Translations under genes and position numbers: made by a program
Shown here: positions 35,455-47,000 of the stretch, one piece after another
How positions within the stretch are numbered: the stretch's first letter is position 1
Layout of the letters: the number at the start of each line of letters is the position of its first letter
The notes under the pieces: model-generated
Told to the model about the DNA's origin: nothing
What the model saw: only the letters and a program-made list of their open reading frames with translations
Databases searched by the model: none
Origin: Asparagopsis taxiformis
Lineage: Eukaryota > Rhodophyta > Florideophyceae > Bonnemaisoniales > Bonnemaisoniaceae
Length of the DNA stretch: 64,000 bases
Direction: 5' to 3'
NCBI GenBank assembly: GCA_030407315.1
Contig: JALQPE010000474.1
Coordinates: 1 to 64,000, forward strand

Positions 35455-35501
35455 CGTCTGTGTTTTCGGAAGTGGACGCGGACGTCCAGTCTCTCTAGTA
35501 C
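35455..35501 (+). repeat. Left 47-bp inverted end of the cluster II element
   Basis: Begins CGTCTGTGTTTTCGG and includes GGACGCGGACGTCC and CTCTAGTAC. It matches the reverse complement of 57093-57139 at 41 of 47 positions counted by eye. A hairpin (GAACGTCCGCGTCCAAAAAA / TTTTTTGGATGCGGACGTCC) follows at 35538-35586. No target-site duplication was identified. Confidence 0.7.
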
Positions 35502-35579
35502 GGGTCCTAGTCGGCCCCGAGATTTACTAGAACAAATGAACGTCCGCGTCCAAAAAAAAATAAAAATTTTTTGGATGCG

Positions 35580-35759
35580 GACGTCCACTTTCTCTAGTAC
35601 ATATGGCGGAATACTAGGGCCCGACATCCACTTTCTCTAGTACATATGGCGGAATACTAGGACCCGACATCCACTTTCTCTAGTACATATGGCGGAATAC
35701 TAGGACCCGACATCCACTTTCTCTAGTACATATGGCGGAATACTAGGACCCGACATCCA
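35580..35759 (+). repeat. 43-bp minisatellite, about four units
   Basis: The unit GACATCCACTTTCTCTAGTA continues with CATATGGCGGAATACTAGGACCC and repeats with almost no variation, the first unit reading GACGTCC. The CTCTAGTAC core also occurs in the inverted ends, so this is probably a subterminal array of the transposon. Confidence 0.9.
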
Positions 35760-36159
35760 GTATACAATATATCAGCGAAAACCGGGAGGGAAGAAATTAC
35801 AGCGGATGGTAAATTCAGGGCCCATATCGGACCGTATTTTATTCTCTCATTTAGGAAACTGCTCGTATACAATACGTCTCTCTAGAATAGGGAATACATA
35901 TCTGGTCAGAATAGGAAATAAATACCCGGTTAGAATAGGAAATACGTATCCAGCCAGAATACAAATACCTGTCAGCATATCGTCGATCACCCATCTCCCT
36001 CACTATCGCGTTCTCCCTACCATCCGAACGCCATGCACCACCATCCGCACATACTGCAAGAACCCTCACGACCTAGATTACAAAAAATACGCTCCTTCCC
36101 AATACCATCCCCGCTTTCCTCGACACCACCCCAGCCCATTAAATCATCAAGACATCAAA

Positions 36160-37370
36160 CACGAACATGGTCAGCAAAATCTTACACCACTTGAAACGCA
36201 CTCTCACTTCTATCGTATGCCCCAAAATATACACATACCAGAAACACCTCACAGCTTCATTCCCCATCTTCCTACATCCCTTCTTCACTCTCCTTCAGTC
36301 CTGCCGTTCCTGCTTCACCACTCCTGCATCACATACACAACATCAGAATCAACCACAACAGTCAGACTCAAAAGCAACGCTTACCACGACAGATATCCTA
36401 GAAACTCCCTTACTTACCTCTCCGAGAGGATGACTGAATCATCCATCCTACACAAAATACAAACCATGATCCAAAAACCTTGCAATGAATAATCAAAGTC
36501 AGCAGTCCATATCTTCGCAAAACAAGTCTTGGTGCTCAGTAAAACTTACCTTCTGTCATCAACATTCCTGCATCATCTACACAACATCGGAATCAACCAC
36601 AACAGTCAGACTCAAAACCAACCTTCCATCACAGCATACTTTCAAAACTCGCACACTTACCTTCGCTCCACACAATACACACCATGACTCAATAGGCTTC
36701 CAATGAAAAATATCGCATCAACGGAAATAGTCAGACTCAAAACCAACCTTCCCTCGCTGCTTACTTTCAAAACTCGCACACTTACTTTACCTGTTCCATC
36801 CTGCACACAATAAAAACCATAAATCACGTAATCGTGTAGCCAAGAAAAGTAGTCAGCATTCCGCATCTTCGCACAACCGGTCTGGGCGCCCAATGTGACT
36901 TACCTTCCGTCATCACTATTCCTCCATCACCTACGCAACATCGGATTCAATCGCAACAGTCAGATTGAAAACCAACGTTTCCCTCGCTACATACCCTGAG
37001 AACTCGCAAATGTACCTCTCATCCATCCTACACACAATACAAACCATGATCCAAAAACCTTGCAATTAACAATAATCATAGTCAGCAGTCCATATCTTCG
37101 CAAAGCACATCTTGGCACTCAATGAAACTTACCTTCCGTCATCAACATTCCTGCATCATCTACACAACATCGGAATCAACCACAACAGTCAGACTCAAAA
37201 TCAACCTTCCCTCACAGCATACTTTCAAAACTTCACGTACCTCTCTTCCATCCTCCGCTCAATACACACCATCAGTCAACAGGCTTCCCATGAAAATATC
37301 GCATCAACGGAAATAGTCAGACTCAAAACCCACGCTTCCCTCAACGCATACCCTCGAGGGTAGAGGATGG
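36160..37370 (+). repeat. Degenerate tandem array, ~585-bp period with shorter internal repeats
   Basis: The phrase AACATCGGAATCAACCACAA plus CAGTCAGACTCAAAA recurs near 36580 and 37165 (about 585 bp apart). Variants lie near 36340 and 36940. A second phrase, ATCGCATCAACGGAAATAGT, recurs at about 36711 and 37298. The stretch is C/A-rich and T-containing with no coding potential. Confidence 0.8.
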
Positions 37371-37377
37371 AACGAAG

Positions 37378-37415
37378 GTACGTGCGCGAATCTTGATCAA
37401 GATTCGCGCACGTAC
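37378..37415. repeat. Perfect 38-nt palindrome
   Basis: GTACGTGCGCGAATCTTGA is followed immediately by its exact reverse complement. It is unrelated in sequence to the 39-nt palindrome but has the same 19-nt arm length. It lies about 600 bp upstream of the intact transposase. Confidence 0.95.
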
Positions 37416-38012
37416 AAAGCAAAGTCGGTCAAAGAAGATCAGTCGGTGATGAGGGCGGAGTGGAGCCTGCGGCGTCGACCGGACAGCTTTCTGCGTCCGC
37501 TTAAGTCTTGCTGTGCATACTCGAAATCATCGCCGGCAGTGAGATTGAGTATGGCCCAAGCCATGGTCTCTGATTCCCCGAACAATGAGATCCGGATCGA
37601 GAACAACGAATATAAACATATAATCATATATATGAGAATCCATTTGCTTTCCTTACATGATCTGTGGCATATCCGCTGTAAAGCACATTCAGATTCCACG
37701 AAGTTTGGAAATAAAAAAGTTTATTATTACAAATGAATTAATTGAAAATTCATCTCCCAGGGCAGTCGTTCGTCCTTCCATGCACACGTTGCCAGCACGC
37801 AATGTGATGTAACAGTTGGAAATGATTGAACTCTCGGTTAAATTCCACCGTTGGGATGTCAGCTGGAGTGAGCACAAAACTACTACCCAAAAAACTACGA
37901 ACACGTTACATTCCAAGTCTCGAAAGCACCACAAAAATAAAATTGGTCGCATCTGGACGGCACAGTCTCCCCTGTTCAGCTCGCAATCCTCCCTTTTGCG
38001 TCAAAACTCGAC
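37416..38012. other. Region upstream of the intact transposase
   Basis: No gene. A TA-rich patch (TATAAACATATAATCATATA, about 37610-37630) could hold a TATA element but is nearly 400 bp from the ATG. Confidence 0.35.
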
Positions 38013-41000
38013 ATGGAATGCAAGTATGAAGGGTGCTTCTACTACTGCGTAGATGCTTATGCGCTCGCGCTGCATGAGCGAACGTGTCGCTACCGTTTCA
38101 ACCCCTCTCCCCAACATTTCAACAACGCTCGTGTCCCTGCCGTCACCCATGAGCCTGCTCGAAACGGCGACCATGATTCCCCGCAACCCAGCTCCCCAGA
38201 CCCAGAATCTGGTCGTGCTTCCTCCAGCGACTCACCCTGTGACGCTTCACTGCCACCAACCTCAACCCCCTCCCGCGCAGACCTCCTCGTGCAATCCCTC
38301 GCCGCCAGTCTCACAACCCTCGAGTACAAGGCCGGCGCTGGCCGCGTGAGCGAAGTCATCACCATCCTACAAGACCCCGCATTCTCCCTAGAAAAGTTCA
38401 ACAGCGCCGTTCGCACCGTAGAAGAATGTCGCCACGTTACCGCTTCCATGGTCGAAACACATTTCCGCACCGAAGGTTACAAGAGCCACATCATTCCAGA
38501 CAAAACTGGTAAGTACTCGGCACAGCTGTACCTCCGCGACCCAGTCGACATGCTCCGCAGGCAGTTAGCACTGGCTAACGACCAAAATACTCTCTTCCAC
38601 CCCTCCCCACAGACCGCCCCAGACGGCACCGCAATATTTTCTCATCCCCTACACACAGAATTCGCGAAAACGCTGCACCAGGTTACTAGACAGCGCGTGC
38701 AGCTCTCGGAAGATCCACAGGTCGTATGGGCAGAGGAAAATGATCCCACCGCTTCCTCCTTTGCCGGCCTCCTCCAAGTGTACTCCGACAAGAGCAGCAC
38801 AAGCCTCAAGAGCTCCGCAATCGTCGCATACCCCATACACGTCACACTGCTCAACTTCTCCGCCCCCCTCCGTCGCCACTGCATCCGTACCGGCCTCACC
38901 ATCGTCGGGTATCTTCCGTACATTGTTAACCCTTCGTCCAACGCCTTGTTCGGTGATGAAATGCCGACAACCTCTAGTTCTGCTAGTCGCGCTCGCAAAA
39001 TTGATATTCTTCATAAAGCACTCGAAAAAGTGTTTTCGTCCCTATCCACCGCGTTCTCTTCCGGGTTCCCCTGCACAGACTCCACTGCAACTGCCCGCCA
39101 ATGCTTTCCCATCCTAGCCAATTATTGCTGCGACTTTCCAGAGGCCAAAGAGCTGTCATGCACTCGCAACAGCACTACCACCACACATCCCTGCCACCGC
39201 TGCTACATCCCCGCCACTCAACTTGAATCCAGCGCGCCACACCAGCCCCGCTCCCTCGATGATACACGCTCTGCACGCCAAGAGAGCGCTCAGGAGCATA
39301 CAACTGCTCCGCTCGAAGCTCTCTCCCTCCTCGAACAACACTCTGTCCTCGAATCGACCGCTCTTTTACCCACCAACAGTCCCCTAGACCCCTACAACAT
39401 TTTCTCCTTCGAGCCTCTGCACAATCTCCACCTCGGCATCTCAAAGCTCATCAAACAGTGCATTGTCCACCGCCTCAGCTCCCCAGACCTCACCACCACT
39501 GCCTCCCATTCCGGGACACCTCGCACCTTCAAGAAGGTGAAAAAATCCATCCTCGCCGGCTCAAACAGCATTCTGTCCGCTATCGAACGCGACTACTACA
39601 TCACCGGTCTTCATGTCGACTTCTCCAAGGGTGAGAAGGGCACCAATTTGAACGGCCTCTTCACGGAGGACGGCATACGCGGCATGCTCGCAGCCAAAGA
39701 CTATCACCATGTCGACATGGTGTTCCCTTTCATCGCAGCATTCATTGACACATGCTGTGACGAAGTAGATACAGCCCCCCTCACTTCCATCTGCACGCAA
39801 TACTCTGACCTCGTCGCATGGGTCATGAAACGCGGTCGCATCAAGCACTGGACTGCCGCCGAACTAGAAAGCCTCCAGAACTCCATTTCCTATTTCAAAC
39901 AATCAATGCTCTCCACCCTCGGCCCATTCCACACCACAGGTCTCAAAACTTTCAAGTTCCATCTTCTAGACCATCTTCCCGGTGACTTGCAGAGATATGG
40001 CGCCCTGGAACACATTGATGCAGGCCCCTACGAACACTCGCATCTTCTGTTCAAACAGAGTTATAGGAAAACCTCTCGAAGGCGCTCCACAGCCATGGAA
40101 GAGACTATTCGCCACATGGAATTCTCCTTGGCCACTCCAACTGGTCACACCCCATCGAACACATTGGGAAACCCACGCATGATATCGCCCACAGACGGTG
40201 CAGTACTCGTTCGCGACGGATTCACCGTTGCACTGCACGACTTTGCCTCCCTGCTGCCCGATGCAACCCTCCTCGTTGCAGATATCGACGGACAGCCCGA
40301 TCCTGCCACTCTTTTGCCTCTGCACAACTCCTCGTTCCCGTCTGGCACCATAACGCTATTCCAGCAACTCGGTGACACAGCTGCACAAGCGTTCCTCACC
40401 CTCGCTAGACTGCGCGCCACGGCAGAAGGCCCTCCAATACATGACATGGACATTTCCGTCACCGTGGTAAAGTCCGCCTACGTCATGGGAGGGTACGTCC
40501 CAGATGCCGACGACTTTGACCCGCACAGTGGCATGCTTCGCCCCACAAACGTGTCGAGGCACAAGCAGCAGCGCGTCTTTGCAACTTCATCGTTCGGCCC
40601 CGCAAAGAGATCGCAGTACTCCTTTGTCGTCATCTCCGGAACTGCCGATGACTACAGAACCATATGGGTAGGGCGCGTCCTGGCACTGGTACGCCTGCAG
40701 TCTCCAAACCTGTTTCAACCTGTAGAACTCGCTTTCGTTCAGTATATGACCTGCTTTGCCCCAAAAACCGCTGTGGAAAAATCACTTGGGTGCATTTGTT
40801 TAAAGTGGTCCACATGGGACCCGGACAACGGATCCGTTGACAGCAATGACACTGCATCCCACAGTGCAGGTGGTCCTTGGTTTGACCTCATTCCTGCATC
40901 TACTATATCTGGCACCGTGCACATCGTACGAAGTAACTTTCCAGTCAAGCCATTTACGAAACAAATGCACTGGTCGGACCACCGTTTCTATCTCAACCGC

Positions 41001-41051
41001 TTCTACACCAACACTGATTACCAATTCACAGATGATAATGAAGAAGAATAA
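38013..41051 (+). CDS. Intact DDE transposase of cluster II (CACTA/Plavaka/KDZ-like)
   Basis: A 1012-residue uninterrupted frame. The N-terminal zinc finger is C2HC (Cys3, Cys8, His21, Cys25). A Pro/Ser-rich linker follows, then the RNase H-fold core: Val-Tyr-Ser-Asp at 259 (first catalytic Asp candidate), Cys-Cys-Asp-Phe-Pro-Glu at 372-377 (second), the zinc-binding His-Pro-Cys-His-Arg-Cys at 392-397, and Phe-Glu-Pro-Leu-His at 466-470 (third acidic residue region). A later Tyr-Glu-His-Ser-His-Leu-Leu-Phe-Lys segment (about 672-681) is typical of the same group. The last ~250 residues form an extra domain also present in degraded form in the cluster I copy. It would cut and paste an element with inverted ends, most simply 35455-57139. 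The stop codon overlaps an AATAAA. Confidence 0.8.
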   Translation: MECKYEGCFYYCVDAYALALHERTCRYRFNPSPQHFNNARVPAVTHEPARNGDHDSPQPSSPDPESGRASSSDSPCDASLPPTSTPSRADLLVQSLAASLTTLEYKAGAGRVSEVITILQDPAFSLEKFNSAVRTVEECRHVTASMVETHFRTEGYKSHIIPDKTGKYSAQLYLRDPVDMLRRQLALANDQNTLFHPSPQTAPDGTAIFSHPLHTEFAKTLHQVTRQRVQLSEDPQVVWAEENDPTASSFAGLLQVYSDKSSTSLKSSAIVAYPIHVTLLNFSAPLRRHCIRTGLTIVGYLPYIVNPSSNALFGDEMPTTSSSASRARKIDILHKALEKVFSSLSTAFSSGFPCTDSTATARQCFPILANYCCDFPEAKELSCTRNSTTTTHPCHRCYIPATQLESSAPHQPRSLDDTRSARQESAQEHTTAPLEALSLLEQHSVLESTALLPTNSPLDPYNIFSFEPLHNLHLGISKLIKQCIVHRLSSPDLTTTASHSGTPRTFKKVKKSILAGSNSILSAIERDYYITGLHVDFSKGEKGTNLNGLFTEDGIRGMLAAKDYHHVDMVFPFIAAFIDTCCDEVDTAPLTSICTQYSDLVAWVMKRGRIKHWTAAELESLQNSISYFKQSMLSTLGPFHTTGLKTFKFHLLDHLPGDLQRYGALEHIDAGPYEHSHLLFKQSYRKTSRRRSTAMEETIRHMEFSLATPTGHTPSNTLGNPRMISPTDGAVLVRDGFTVALHDFASLLPDATLLVADIDGQPDPATLLPLHNSSFPSGTITLFQQLGDTAAQAFLTLARLRATAEGPPIHDMDISVTVVKSAYVMGGYVPDADDFDPHSGMLRPTNVSRHKQQRVFATSSFGPAKRSQYSFVVISGTADDYRTIWVGRVLALVRLQSPNLFQPVELAFVQYMTCFAPKTAVEKSLGCICLKWSTWDPDNGSVDSNDTASHSAGGPWFDLIPASTISGTVHIVRSNFPVKPFTKQMHWSDHRFYLNRFYTNTDYQFTDDNEEE

Positions 41052-41128
41052 ATCTAAATCGCAGCACTCTATTGATAATGTACTACATGATAAACCTTCT
41101 AGTCAACGTCACATTTACTGCACTAATT

Positions 41129-43413
41129 TCAACCATCCTCCATTACGCCAAAACCGTTATCAGCAGTGGCTGCATGGCGCCGCTCCATGCCCCCATACTG
41201 TGGGGCATTGATTTCGACATTCAGGTTTGCACTCAGGTGTCCAGCATATGGGTCAACGACGAAAAGTTCTGCGCCAATTAGTCCTTGCGCAATCACACAA
41301 TCCATTACAGCACCGAGGTTTGACGTAATATGCGATTGAATCCAATCCTCGGACACTAGAACAAGTGATGAGCAGCGGTTTACATCATCAACGACATGAA
41401 CAATTCCAGACCCCTCTCCGCTTTGCCACACTTCAACAGCCTCTCTCGTCACAGTACGGCTTGCAAACACATGCCGTGACTGTGCACTAGTCCGCTGTTC
41501 GCTCTCGACAACGTCCGTTTCTTCCCTTGCTTGCGAGCCTTGGAGACAAGACATGCAGTACACCACCATACCAACTAATTGCTGAAAAGCTACCCCCACA
41601 TATTGACTGTACCGCCTTGTAAACTCCTTCTGCCGTGCACCTCCTTTCCCCTTCGGTTCATCCAAACACTCCACAGTAGTCACTAGCCAAGCATCCAGGC
41701 GCGCCAGCGTTAGTATGCTCGTCTCTATGTCCATTACTTGTTCTGGTCGTATCGAATAACCCCTGAAGATGTCCAGCACATTCACAGCTACTCGGTTGTT
41801 AAACCATGCATCACCATTCACTTCCATTTCGAAGCTGTCAGGAACCAAGCCTTTGCTGTATCGCAGCTCTGAGAACGGTGCCGTTCGCCACCTCCCCATA
41901 TCCAAATCACCGTTACTTTCCCGTTTCAAAAGCTTCTCAGACGCTTCGCGCTTTTGTTCCTCTCGCTCGTCCATCTCAGCTCGCGTCGTCAGCATCGTGC
42001 ATCTAGACATTAATTTCGTGTACCCCAGCGAACCGAACAATCTGTCCCTCGCATTACGCTTCCGTGCACTCATCACGTCGGACAGTTTCTGCGTCACCTT
42101 CACTTTCAATTCCTTGCTCCCCGCCACAGCCTCTTGACAGCACACACGCTGCTCCTCATCGGAAAACACATCACACCACGGACTTTGACGCAGTACGTGT
42201 CGCACCAAGTCATTCAGCAGATCACTCTCGTCCCTGTACGAAGGTGTATACCACTGCAGATTCTTGATGATATAGCCCGGAGGGGTAGCAATATATCCTA
42301 CACCGTTTTCGCTCCAAAGTGCCCCTTCTACCGGCTCTACCTCGATGGTACGTCCAGTCCAACGTCTCTGCGTTTGTTCCGCTATAGGGTCCAGCTCCAT
42401 AGTCTCGTTCTTGCACCACTTTGTCAGGTTTTCCTCAACCGCCCTAAGAACTCCAAGGTATTTCACAGGAATGGCTTTCTGTATTTTCGACTTACCGCCA
42501 CCGTGATCACTGATTCTACCTGTTCTCGCAATTGCAGTAAGGCTGGCATTTTCCGCCTGCAGAGTCTTCACCTTAGCCTCCAACGCAACTATCTCCGTGG
42601 TGAGCGCCTTGTTTGCTATGTCCTGGCTAAACACTTTTTTTTCCAGCTCCGCGATCTTCTTCTTCTGCGCATTGATGCGACTCGCCATTAAATCGATGGA
42701 TTCCGGCGGATGCAACCTCTCTGCCCTCACCGTCCCCCCATCTCCCACGCTATCGGGAATATGATGTCCTCCATCGCCAATAGCCTGACGTCGCGGGGGC
42801 GTTACGCGCATATTTGGCACCAATGACAGTCTGTTGTGACGAGGCCCGCACTCCGGCTGCTCTCTCCCCTCAGTACCACCTGACCGCCGATGATAGTTGG
42901 CATCCTGTGAACGTTGCTCAGAAACAACATCCCTTGCCGCTATCCTCGGGTCCCTGACTGCATTACCTGCTGGGGCTGATGTACTCGGCATAGTTGGCGC
43001 AGTGGGGGTCACAGCCTCCAGTGTCTCGGAACCCCCGGCTGGGACTCCGTCTGCAGCACCTCCGCATCTGCCAACCCGGGAGGAACTACCTTTGCCATAG
43101 CACTCTGCCGCAATTCCAACATGTTTTGAGCCACTATCATGTCATCATCATGATGTTCACTGTCCCTGCGAGCACGCTTGCCTCGGTCAAGCCCCATCTC
43201 TCTCCGCGCCGTTCCTCCTTCCTCACTTTCTCGCTGCGGATCCCCAGTTCTGCGCCGGTCCGTCTTGCGACTACCGGACCGCGGTTCAATGCTGCCGGTA
43301 GGCCCAGACCGCTTCTTCGCACGGGATTGTCGGGCACTCGATACAGCAGCTGCTGACCGGGTTTTCTGGAGGCCCGGAGGCTTTGGAGCTTTCTTCGCAA
43401 TACGCGGCGGCAT
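41129..43413 (-). CDS. Accessory protein family, cluster II copy (one frame change)
   Basis: A 627-codon frame from 43012 is preceded by a 135-codon frame from 43413 that is one frame away; they join near 43015-43040, giving about 760 residues. The N-terminus is basic and rich in Arg, Lys, Pro and Ser. A heptad-repeat coiled coil follows (residues about 110-160 of the larger frame: Lys-Lys-Ile-Ala-Glu-Leu-Glu-Lys-Lys-Val and so on). A conserved helical core shared with the cluster I copy comes next, and the C-terminus is unrecognised. It ends 77 bp from the convergent transposase stop. It may be a DNA- or transposase-binding partner, but nothing in the sequence proves that. Confidence 0.6.
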
Positions 43414-43646
43414 AATGAAGCTTTCCCGGAAGCGATGGAACGATTGAGTTGCACGAGATACAAAAAAGATTGCTGTATAGTGTCGGTAACCACAACGGTC
43501 TGCGATGAACGTTCAGGTCAGGTCAAGTACCGGATAATACGCCAACAGCCCAGATTGTATACGGTAGGCAGTCATCAACAGTATTTAATGAGGTACAATT
43601 ACAGCTGTAGAGCTAGGCCGCGAGCACCCCTATGTCCGGAAGACGT

Positions 43647-43850
43647 CCTGATTTGAATTAAAATTTGGGCTATTCTCAAAAACATGCACATGTGAACATG
43701 TTTTTGAGATGGGGGTGTGCCGTACGGCACTTTCGACCGCCCAAATCGATGTTTTTTGCAATATTTTTTTCTGCCCTGAATTGTAGAATTTCTGGGCCGG
43801 ACAGCAATGCAACTGAGCTGGACATCCACCGGGCGTCCATTTCAACTTGG
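43647..43850 (-). repeat. R repeat copy 1 (left inverted end)
   Basis: Contains the hallmark parts of the repeat: a hairpin CTCAAAAACATG-N10-CATGTTTTTGAG, the 14-nt perfect palindrome GTGCCGTACGGCAC (the core GCCGTACGGC intact here), and GAGCTGGACATCCACCGG at the inner side. Orientation is opposite to all other copies in the window. Confidence 0.9.
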
Positions 43851-44072
43851 TCGTGTATTTTGCATCTGCACGCATAACAGCATCCAAGCAGTCAGGTTCA
43901 CTGCTCGGACGAAGTGCATCTAGAGTGTGAACGATTGGTTTTTGACAGGCGAGTACTGCTCAATAGGTTTCACCCTGGAGTAATGGTGGCTGGACATGCT
44001 GCATTATATGATATACTTCAACTCTGGAACGTAGCTTTATTTGTAGTCGAAATGAAAACATCTTTCGTGACC

Positions 44073-47000
44073 CTAATTCCATGCTCTAAACGCTGTCCCA
44101 TAATGAACGTAGAGCTCCTGCCCCGGACGGATATCGCGGATTGCACGTACTACAATGATCTTCGGATTTTCTAGGTCCTTCGCCTTGAGCTTCTTCCCCG
44201 TCGAACCGCTGCTGTAGTTCTCGACAAACTCGACGTTGGCCATCCGCCTGGTGTCTTCCGCCGGAGTGTCCTCACCTCGCAAATACCGCGGGTCGTTGAT
44301 GAACTGCGCCGAACAGAACGGAGCCGGAACAATCCAAATTGGATGCTCGATGTTTTCGTCGTCCTCCGCTGTTGCATACAGCTTGATGGCATACATCAAG
44401 AATGTTTCCTTCGTTATCGCCATGTGACCCTCTCCGTACGCGAACCTCATCGACTCCTTGCTCATATCAGAGTACACAACAGTTCCGTAGTATGCACATA
44501 CTTCGTCGCCAACATTAAATGTCTGTTCAGCGAAGAGCCCTCTTCCTGCATTTGGATGCTTAATCAGCGATGGTCGAACGCTCAATTTTTTCGCAACACA
44601 ATCGTGTGCCCGCATCACGCGAGGGTTTTCAGTTTGCAACCAGCGGCGCAGGGAAGGTGGCCAATAATGTACCGGTTTTTCCATGTGCTCGTGCGACGCA
44701 ATCGACTCTGGGCACAGCTGCCAGAGGTACTGCCGAATATATTTCGGGAACCTCTGGTACAGGGGAAGGCCAGGTGGGGGTTCGATGATCCTGCGTTCCC
44801 TCTGCGTACGCATCGTGACAGAGGGGGACGCCAAGAACTTCTCAGCACTCTGTTTCGCTTCTGTCGTGACCCTCATGTCAGTGTTGTTTGAAAGAATTAC
44901 ACGTGACATGACTGCACACAGCTTTGGAAGCGATCGTGCCACACACAATTTGTCCATGTCACTGCCAACGAAAACACGGTGCTCAGGCAAGCTCATAGCT
45001 GCTTTTCCCGTTGCGAAAGTGCCAGAGAATGGATCGACAACAATATCACCAGGCTGTGAATGCTGGCTGATCAACTCCATCATGAGAGCGACGCTCTTCT
45101 GCTCTGCACGAACTCTGACCGTAGCACCGGTTGTGCTCCTTGTTCGCCACACCATCTCATTCGAATCGATGGCGGGCATATTGATGGTGACGTTGCACCA
45201 CGCCGGGTACGTGCCGTCCATGTATCCGTGGTTCCTATAGGCCACCATCTCGCTTCCAGTCTTGAACGGAACACCTCGCTTCCAGAAGTGGATAGCGACC
45301 TCTGCCATGTTCATGCGTTGGTACCTCTTCCGCCCCGGCATTTGATAGAGGTGCCCAGGTAGTCGGACAAACAACAGAGGTACCTCGTCAACGAAGAAAA
45401 CTGAATTCCGAACGACGTCCTCCTCCTCCTCGTCCTCCTCCTCCTCCTCATCCGCACTTTCTTCGCCACTGTGCTGCGATGCTTCGGAGTCCGAATTCAT
45501 GGACGTAACCTCTTCTTCATCCGACCCGTCATCACTGGCAGCAGCATCGGTTGGGCCTTCTGACTGCGGTCCTTTGTACGTTTCCAAGTAATGGAACCAT
45601 TCGTAGAACTGCAAAACGGAGCAGAACACGATGCCGTGGCCACCGGGGCGCAACAGCTCGTCAAACACTTCGATGCTAGCCTGCATATCTTCTGCAGTTA
45701 GCCTGTCGTACGAAGAGTTGGAATCGTTCCTCTTACGACGAACATTGTAGGGCGGATCAGTCAGAATGAGCTGAACGTTGCCCGTGATGGGCACGTGTTC
45801 TCGGCTCTCGTCGGCACTGACCAAATCTTCGAAAGGGACGTCATACACCCGGCAATACTGACTCATTTTCGAAAGAAAGTCCTTTGCGAGAGCCTGCCCT
45901 TCACTTTCCTGCTCTTCTGTCGCATGGGGTGACGGTGACGGGGGAGACGGCCCTTGGGCAGTAAGACTGGTCCTCCCAGGTCCAAGTTGAAGCCTGGTTG
46001 TGTGTCTTGTCGACGGAACCAAACCTCTCCCTCCTGTGTTGCGACGAGTGGGAGTGTCATCAACCGGCTTGGGGACCTTTTCTGCGTCCGCGGCTTGTGG
46101 TGCCGGGCGGAGGACAGCCATAACGTCTTCGTCGAGGGTGTCAAAGTACGCTGGCAGCTTGTCCGGATTTCCGCTTGACAAGTATATTTCCAGCGCCCCC
46201 CAGCGGTCGGACTCCGGCCAGGTGTACAGGTCCGGGTTGACGATAAGAAACTGCAACCGGTCGAAGAACTTCCTCACAAGGTCCCTAAATGCACTGTGCT
46301 GCGCACTGGTTCTTGTCTCTACTTTTCCACCATATCCATCAGGATGAGATAGGGGAGCTTTGTCGTGGTAGAGATCTAGCTTCTGCTCTATCGGTGCGAA
46401 TAGACCTTCATCGAGCACGTCAAACCAATGCTCACTGCTGTCGAAAATGATGTACGGCGCCATCAACTCTTCGAAGCTGGAAAACTTTGCGGCGAAGGCC
46501 ACATCGGTCCAAGCATGGTATAAAACTTGAACCACGTAACAAGCTCGATTAGTGCTTTTCCGATGGGCTGGGACGCGTGCGGCTTCGTTCCCCTCCTCGG
46601 CCGCGTCGCCTATTCGGCGACGCGGCAGGTTCTTGTTGTGATTTCGGATGATAGACAACGCTTGGAAATACATCAATACCTCGAACGTTTCCGGTGGAGC
46701 AAGAACGAAGGCGCTTGGTTCCCCGCGCTGCGGCGCCTGTAGTGGCGAAGGAAGCATGTTACATCCAATAAGGAAGGTCTGCGGCACGATCCCAGAAAGG
46801 ATGCAGTGCTCAACCCATTGCCCGATACGCTCATCCTGTCTTGAAAACTCGGCAATCGGTAATGCCAGACGAACAATCTGCTTGGCTCGCTCAACGTTCA
46901 TCTCTGCCATGACGATTTCGGCAACATCCGCCTCGACTCCAGCATTCTTCGAACGACCGCTGAAGGCCATGCTGAGTCGACCTTGCAGCGCCAGAAATTG

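Noticed and set aside
35580..35759. CRISPR or satellite array from the 43-bp units
   Set aside because: Units abut directly without unique spacers and share motifs with the element ends, so a subterminal minisatellite is the simpler call.
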